A stretch of 64,000 bases of DNA from Hypoxylon rubiginosum (Eukaryota; Ascomycota; Sordariomycetes; Xylariales; Hypoxylaceae). Positions 57,016 through 64,000 of this stretch are shown here, piece after piece. The position numbers and the translations under genes are program-made. Numbering within the stretch: position 1 is the first letter of the stretch; every line of letters starts with the position of its first letter. The stretch covers positions 1,116,001 to 1,180,000 of the forward strand of contig CADCXA010000027.1 of NCBI GenBank assembly GCA_902806565.1, written 5' to 3'. A model generated the notes under the pieces. It made no database searches, had not been told where the DNA came from, and worked only from the letters and a program-made list of their open reading frames with translations.

Positions 57016-59403
57016 CCCGTCACCCAACCATGCCTGGTAACACCGTTTCAGCAGGATACATTGCTGGCCTGAGGCAGATGTTAGATTCCCTAAGCGACTC
57101 TGCAGCACCACTTTCTATTACTCGGGCCCAGCCATGAGGTGCTGATAACACTTGTAAGCACCCATGGCGTTGGCTAACTTTTAGTTGTGCACCATACATA
57201 TCACAGCCGGGGGGTGCTTATATAAGAACAACTTTAGACGGACATTCTAGTCTAGTCGTGACGATATTGAACTGAGTGAGGTCGTGTATAGCCTGCCTGT
57301 TTTCTCAAGTAGAAGTCACCTAAGGATAGGGGGCACATCAATATAGCAGGTGCCTACTCACTCTGACATGGGGGCCCGCTCGTGCCGCCGTGATGCTACC
57401 CTTAGCTGATCAAACTCCAGCATTATCTGATGTTCACAAGACCAATATCGCGATGCTGCTTAGATGCAAGACGACCTTTATAGCCAGTGAAACCTCGGTT
57501 ATGGGGATAGGCCTATATATGCAGTGAAGAGGCGTGAACTTCGACTTTACACAGAAGGATTGCACTCGCATCAGCTAAGTAATCTACTAGGTAGGTAAAT
57601 AGCTCTCTTATTTTTAGTCTCGCGGATTACTTCCTTCTTTACGTACCTACATAATGTTAGATGCTCGAATACCACATTGCCTACCTCCCAAGACGTTCCT
57701 GGGCAATATAATAGACGCATGTGGTGGTTGTATATTCGGTATTGTGAGGTTGCTGAATAAGACCAGTCTGAGTGTCAATCTAAATTAACTCGAGTTCGAG
57801 TTGGAGAAGATGAGATGAGTTGCGTGACATGGAAGGGTATGCTGGCCTATTGCATCACTTAAAATAAACGATCCAGTCAGAGTCTCGTAGTTTAAGGTAT
57901 GAACTCGGAAAAGACGAAAGCCGAGTTATAGGCGCTTAATAAACCAAACTGAGATATTGGAGTAGAGCGCGCGCAACTGTTGAAATATGGCAGGTCTCTT
58001 GTCACGGTTCAAATAAACTCATCTATTCTTAGCTTTTCTGGAATCCTAGATGGGCGCTTCCCTATGTTTACCTAGATAGGTACATGTCCTGATGGTATTG
58101 TATATGCTATTTTAGTCGCAATCGCATGAGATGCGTAGGTTACCCAAACCCTCTGGCGCTTCGTCCGGTCCGGGATGTAGGTCGAGCCTCTATGAGCAGC
58201 GATGGGTATACAAACATGGAGAGTTAGGTATAAGGAGGTAGGAATCTAAGTAAACAGATGATGGACAGTTGACTCCGTACCAGTGACAGTGAGATGGAGG
58301 GGTAAAGGAGGGAGGGGGCGTCTAAATCTCGAGCTTTCTTGTCAAAGCAAGGCAAGACTCTGCGGAGCCAATCACGATGTTGGACAGGCTACTAGCTTGT
58401 CTCATCCCTATGGTCTGGGAGGCTTATAGGGCTGAAGACAAAGCTGGTACGTAAGCTGGGAGAGTCTAGAAATCGGACGATTCTAAGACTCTCAAAGTCC
58501 TGTGTCCACTGTCGGCCAATGGGTTTAACCTTAGATGTCTAAGTTGACACCTACGTACCGGTGCTATATCCATATCGTAACAAACAGCGCCGGCATACAA
58601 GCGCCGAATGCCATCTGTAGGTATCTGACATTTCCGCAACATCACGGTAGAATCTATGCATGCATGTCTGCTGCTTCCTGCACAAATTCTTATTGATTAC
58701 TACCTACCCTTATTAGGCTTGTGCGCCTTGACTTGCTGACTCGTATCGTGTCATGGTCATGGTGATCTATCCGTGCTGCAGTCAAGCTGTTGTCAGACTC
58801 GGCAGACTTACGAATCAGGTATATATATATATATGTATATAGTAATAGTAAAGGTACATATATAGAGTGTGTAGCGGGTCGAATTATATCGTACTGCTGA
58901 TCGTACTCGGACTCAAGTCGTATAATAAATCCTGGCCGACTTACATACGTATACATGTAGGTACATTATGTACTTGTACATGCGTAGGTAGGATTCAACG
59001 TTTAATCCTAGACTTCTGTGGGGTGGAGAAGAGGGAGGTCAAGAATGCGATGCCGACACTTTTATCAATATCGCGATGCGATCGATGTCATTATTGAACA
59101 TGGGGGCATCTGCTTTTGGCCGGATTTCACAAGCTTGACGGGTGGATTCTCTCCTTGTTCTAACTCATTATGGCGCTCGGTGTATGCACCTATACCGATT
59201 ATGTAACTACGCTAAGTCTACATAATCCTACCATACCGCTGTGATGGGAGCATGGGAGATGGGGGTGGGAAACGGGGAAAGGGAGTTGGCGTCTGGGCTA
59301 ATTAGCGTCGTAGAATTGATGAGAAACCGGAATACTTAACAAGCTACGGTAACTCTGTCGGATATGACTATGCCTACCTAGGTATATAAGGCTTCTTAAG
59401 GCT

Positions 59404-59437
59404 GAAGAAGAAGAAGGAGAAGAAGAAGAAGAAGAAA
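59404..59437. repeat. (GAA)n trinucleotide repeat
   Basis: GAA units run over about 34 bases with one GGA interruption. Confidence 0.9.
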
Positions 59438-60391
59438 CCAACACACCCCGTATTTATCTCCATCTTCTGGTTGATGAGGCTCAATTTGGAGTTATGGCCG
59501 GTCTTCTACCACGTCCTAGTTAGTTAGTTACGTGGGATTGTGCTAAGTCTGGGAAATGGGAAATTAGCTAGGTCGGACCGAAGAAGGCCTCCCCCAAGAA
59601 AGAGACTCCATATTTGATAGACTCGAGGGCGGAATATACCGAGTGCATCGTTGCATGTGCGAGAGACAATAAAGCATCAAATCTATTGTAATTAGGGGGA
59701 CGAAACAGTGGTACTCGGTACACGTACACATCGTTCGATGATCATCGCATTGCTCTATCTGTCTACTATGGTATGTGTTCCTCATAACTATCAGATCAGT
59801 CGCTACCAATACATAGCCCTAGAGGTTTATGACATACTTTATATACCTAACTTGGAACTTAGCAAAACGGCCGTTTGGCGGAAGCAAAGGCGGAGAAGAG
59901 GGAGAAGAGATGGGACCTGGTTTGTTACTTTTTGAGACAGAACCAACAGATGCTGCGGGCAGCGTCATTTTCTTTAATATGAATGTTGGCCACTGCTGTT
60001 GCTGCATAGCGCGCGGAACCTGCATAGGCGGCCTATTTGTTACTTACTCGCTGCTGGGCTTGGATACTACTATGTTAGGTTGTTAGGTAGGCGAGGGACT
60101 GCGTGGGCGCGGTGGTGGACGATTCTTGGCTTAGGGCATCGGCATCATTAATGATCATTAATGAGACATCTAATACCACATACTATATGTTAGGTAAGTT
60201 ACATACGTTGTAAGGTAGGTATGGACGTATATAAAAAGATGAAAGATACAAAGCGATAAAGTACCTAAAGTAAGTGAAATACATCCCTTAGGATGTAGGC
60301 AAACTGTAGATTTATTTACTATATGTACTCCAATTTAAGATCCAGCCCTTAGTCGAAGGCGGATGTAGGTTGCTTGTAGGGTAGGTTGCTT

Positions 60392-60462
60392 TGTAAGTGC
60401 TGTAGGTGCTGTAGGTGCTGTAGATGCTTGTGCTTGTAGGTACTGTAAGTGCTGTAAGTGCT
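60392..60462. repeat. Imperfect 9-bp repeat (GTGCTGTAG/GTGCTGTAA)
   Basis: About seven drifting copies of a GTGCTGTAG-like unit. Confidence 0.8.
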
Positions 60463-60709
60463 GGTTGCTGAGAGTTGTGCAGGTTGTGCAGCCCTGTGCC
60501 GGCTAAGAAAGTTGCATCAATCCCACCGTCGGCAACCCGCACACCCTGACACCCCCATCCCATCACCCATCACCCATCACCTATTGTGTCGCGTCCTGCT
60601 CCCAGGCTCCTTGCTACCCGCTCTGCCCTACATACATATAGACATGTATATAGGCATGTATTACATATATGTATGCATGTATGTATATGCAGTTGAAAAA
60701 GGTAGGAAG

Positions 60710-60745
60710 GGTACGTAAGGTACGTAAGGTACGTAGGGTACGTAA
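60710..60745. repeat. Tandem repeat, 9-bp unit x4
   Basis: GGTACGTAA occurs three times with one GGTACGTAG copy in third place. Confidence 0.92.
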
Positions 60746-61465
60746 CTATAACGCCGTAATACCGTACCTTTAGTACGATTGAGGAACCTTGGTAACCATG
60801 CAGATTTTCGTACACACCCCGGAAAGTACTCTTCCCCACACCCCCTAGTACGTACCTATGTAGCCTCTTCCCTTTTTTTTCATCCTTCTTCGACACACAC
60901 CCCTCCCCATACTACCCTCTTAACAAACCCCCCCGATCCCCCAGTCCCCTTTGCCCTAGAGGTAGCGATCCACCTGGAAAACAACGGACAAGGTACATAT
61001 GACTAGCCTTAGCAGTGATATCCACCCTGCCACCCTGAGGACTACCCTTGTAAACTAATCCCTGCCTTCCCTTCTCAGGGCTGAATAGGCTGCTGGTAGG
61101 GCGAGTTTCGTTACATAGTACGCAAGTACGTTGAGTGTGCAATGTGCAAGTGCGCAGTGTGGTGGGTTCGTTCTTCTCGAATCTAGTTTTAATATGCACC
61201 TAACTCGCCCCTCTTCGCTTTCCGGGAAACCTTTCAAGAAAAAAAAGGTTGTGGATGGATTCTTGCGAGTGTTTTGGCCGAACTCGTAAAGTCGCTTATT
61301 ACTATTACGTCGTCCGTGTCCCGTCCCAGTTCCTAGGTATTTCAAGGATCGCGTCTTTTCTCTCTTCCGCCTCGCTCAACTCCCATACCCAATACCCGCA
61401 CCCACCACTTACACCAACAGTCACAGTAGCACCGACTGTCGAGGGAGATATCTAAACGGCCAACC

Positions 61466-61492
61466 GACCAAGGACCAAGGACCAAGGACCAA
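61466..61492. repeat. Tandem repeat GACCAAG x3.7
   Basis: Three exact copies of GACCAAG followed by a partial one. Confidence 0.85.
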
Positions 61493-62135
61493 AGGAACAA
61501 GGACTCGAATTGAAGCTCCTCTCCGGCTACTATACACATCAAGTTGTTACCCTGCCTATTTGGCAGCTGAGCTCGACGACGCACTCTTATGACGACTTCC
61601 ATCTCTGTTTCTTTTCGAAGCTCGGATTTGCATTGTCTTTGATCTCTTCTTCGGGATCCATCTCGGTGTATTACCAGCGTGTTACTATTATTTATATGTT
61701 TATTATTATGACGCTTTATGGTTCTTTACTATCTTAAGAATACCCTCGTATGATTTTTTCCGCTTTCTAGCACGAACTTCTCTGGCAGCACAGGCAGCGG
61801 CCTTTCACAGACGACATCGGCACTTCCGATAGCGAATATTGCCACCGCCATCCCTACGACACATACTCGTACGTAGGCTTCAGGTCCGGGCCATTGCCCG
61901 TTCCCACACACCGTCCACAGCTGCGCCATCACCGCCTTGCCGACCCCACAAGCCTAGTAGACGTTCTATCCCTCAGTTAGACGACTATTCGTTCCTTGAT
62001 TCGACAAACTAGCCTCTCGATTGTTCAGCTCGTCAGCTCTCTACGATTCACACTTGGCTGTGGCAACCTTATTATTGGCTCACATCAAACCAAGTCAGCT
62101 TCGTTTACATCAGTATCGAATAGAAGGGGCATATC

Positions 62136-64000
62136 ATGGAGATCCCTAGATATGTTCCTAGGGAGCCAGGAGGCTCACCGCCGGCCATATACATACAGAG
62201 TTCGAGTCACTTCGATCACTATGGAGGCTCGGGGCATTCCCATATGCAATCGAGATTCTCCCCTACCCTAGCATCGTCAACCCCCATGCCGATATCCAAC
62301 AGTCGCCGTCTCGCCGAAGACGATGCGCCTCCACCGTTACCACCTCCGAAATATCTACCTGGCTCAGTGCAACCGGGAACTTTCAGACACGACCGAATTC
62401 CTTCGATTGACTCGAATGCAAGTTGGGATAGTACAAGACAAGAGTTGGAACATGACCGGCCGCGGTTTGGTAGAAATGACCACGACCATGACCATGGACC
62501 AATGCGGCCTCATAGGGATGAAGGCTATCACAGCCTTAATTCTACGATTTCATCGTTAGGGTATGCTTGTTTCAATATCGTAGCAATATGCTAGGACGGA
62601 TCACTAACTCGCCGAGCTTTTTAGGTCGCAAGAGGCCCTCCCTAAGAAGCTGTTCATGTCCCACGACCAGTATCAGTTCAACAGACCGAATGGGAATGAT
62701 TACGACAGCGCATTGAAAAAGAAGCTGGATTCCCGACGGACCTTTGACAATCGGTCTCCACCTCGACGGTCTGCCCTCAGCGCTTCCGCAAGCGACCCAG
62801 TCTCCCATATGGCTGCCCGGGAAAACCGGTTGCATTCTCAACTAACGCCACTCTCCCTTCCCATCCGGCAGAGCAACAACAAGTTGATCGACTCTCCTGG
62901 TCGTTACACGGACACCCCACCGCAATCTGCACTGTCTCCACGCGGTCCATTCTACGGAGCTTCTACCATCGAATTCCGCTCTCCCATAGAGCCTACAGAT
63001 TTGGATAGGTCGCCGTTCTCGCGGACGAGACGAAACAATAGCGGCTCGTTGCCTGATGACGCTACAATTTCCACGCATAGCAGCTATGACAATAATGGCG
63101 ATGACAACGACTTTCCAATGGAGGATAGGTCTCAAATAGAGGATTCCTTCCTACGTTCCGAACATCAAGCTATCGGACAAAAGAGACGGGCATCTTCACC
63201 GCCTGGTGATGATATTCCGATGCAGGGCATGTCCGGATCATGCGAGTTATTGCGACGCCGCGAGGGCGCATCAAGAGCGTCCCCTACACCACGTCTCTCC
63301 GGCATAGGAGCTTCTATTTCCTCCATGTCGTCTACATCGCGAAGCGGGTCATTCGCTTCAAATACGCCTCTAACTACTAACCTATCGAGCATAAGCTCTT
63401 ATGTCGGGAGGTCTCCTGGTGGCATGTCAAGTGGAGGGCTCTCCCCTGTCGATGCCATTTCGAGCTCGCCTTATAGTATATCAAATTCGCTTGGTCACTC
63501 GCCACGCGCTTCTATGGCCCGTGTGCCTCATCAGCGAAACCTTAGCAGCGAAACCAGGCGACTCACATCGCCTCGGAAGGTTTCTGATGTGTCCGTCAAG
63601 GCCGGCATTTCAAAAATACCTGGTGGTTACTTCATGTGCGACTGCTGTCCTAAAAAGCCAAAGAAATTCGAGACGGCAGAGGAACTAAAGTAAGTTACGC
63701 AGTCTTTACTATAGAGCGGCAATACGCAGCTCTTCTCACTCTCGAAACTAACCAACTTCTAGCGCACATGAGGCTGAAAAACAATACGAATGCTCTTTTT
63801 GTGGCAATCGATTCAAAAACAAGAACGAGGCAGAGCGCCACCAAAACAGTCTTCATGTTAGAAGACATAGTTGGTCGTGCTCAGCATTGCTTCTCTCGCG
63901 CTATGACCGCGCTTTCCACGAGAGCACCAATCGGCCTGGCGAAGCTGACACGTGTGGCTACTGTGGAGAAGAATTTGAGCGCCGTGGCGGCGTTGGGCGA
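62136..64000 (+). CDS. C2H2 zinc-finger protein, probable transcription factor (3' partial)
   Basis: Exons 62136-62560, 62625-63689 and 63763 to beyond the window end. Introns have GTATGC/CACTAAC/TTTTAG and GTAAGT/CTTCTAG, both in phase, giving SSLGSQEALPKKLF and ETAEELKNAHEAEKQYECSF. About 495 residues of Ser/Pro-rich, largely disordered sequence precede the fingers, with a basic, possibly nuclear-targeting KRRAS motif. The first finger-like unit is MCDCCPKKPKKFETAEELKN then AHEAEKQ. Next comes a canonical C2H2 (YECSFCGNRFKNKNEAERHQ ... H), then the start of another (TCGYCGEEFERRG). A DNA-binding regulator is likely; no target can be named. The C-terminus lies outside the window. Confidence 0.88.

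Larger units (their letters stand above)
56366..62135. other. Gene-free block, part 3 (5.8 kb), with repeats; right end is the zinc-finger gene upstream region
   Basis: The 158-codon frame at 56366-56842 is Arg/Ser/Pro-rich with no recognisable domain and is not called. Repeats lie at 56992-57015 (CCAATT), 58820-58841 (AT), 59404-59437 (GAA), 60392-60462, 60710-60745 and 61466-61492. DNA from about 61500 to 62135 is the likely leader or promoter of the C2H2 gene. Confidence 0.5.

Overview
The window reads as nuclear DNA of a filamentous ascomycete (Pezizomycotina, most likely Sordariomycetes). Genes are interrupted by short introns of about 50-75 bp with GTAAGT/GTATGT/GTGAGT-type donors, CTAAC/CTGAC-like branch sites and YAG acceptors. 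The proteins are typically fungal: a hydrophobin, siderophore enzymes and a siderophore transporter, Cdc24 with a C-terminal PB1 domain, a Neurospora FWD-1-like F-box/WD40 protein and an Ada-type AraC-HTH protein. Splice sites were joined by hand and checked for phase. Recognised genes translate as single products across them, except where a break is stated.

Layout. 0-10 kb: the 3' end of an Ada/AraC-HTH gene, a broken MYND-finger gene, an NmrA-like oxidoreductase (-), a siderophore N-acyltransferase (-), a frameshifted argininosuccinate lyase 3' relic, and a mitochondrial calcium uniporter (MCU, -) whose upstream DNA carries a full CRE and an E-box. 10-20 kb: a small membrane ORF, a previously hidden multi-exon gene of unknown family (12463-13986), a hydrophobin (-) and a Ser/Thr-rich single-pass membrane protein (-). 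20-24 kb: Vps60/CHMP5 (+) convergent with an F-box/WD40 gene (-). 24-42 kb: Cdc24 (+), a two-exon secreted cysteine protein (+), a siderophore transporter (+) with a SreA-like GATA site about 1 kb upstream, Mediator subunit Med18 (+) and a disordered hypothetical protein (+). 42-62 kb: about 20 kb with no gene I can support, rich in short tandem repeats and TACCTA/TAGGTA palindromes. 62-64 kb: the 5' part of a C2H2 zinc-finger protein that runs off the end.

How the genes fit together. Most are single housekeeping or regulatory genes: ESCRT-III, SCF ubiquitin ligase, Rho signalling, Mediator and mitochondrial Ca2+ uptake. The one functional pairing is iron: a siderophore acyltransferase and a siderophore transporter lie about 31 kb apart with unrelated genes between, so they are linked but do not form a tight cluster. 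There is no sign of a secondary-metabolite cluster, CRISPR array, rRNA, tRNA or intact transposon. Gene density is low for a filamentous fungus, and the intergenic DNA is unusually rich in short repeats.
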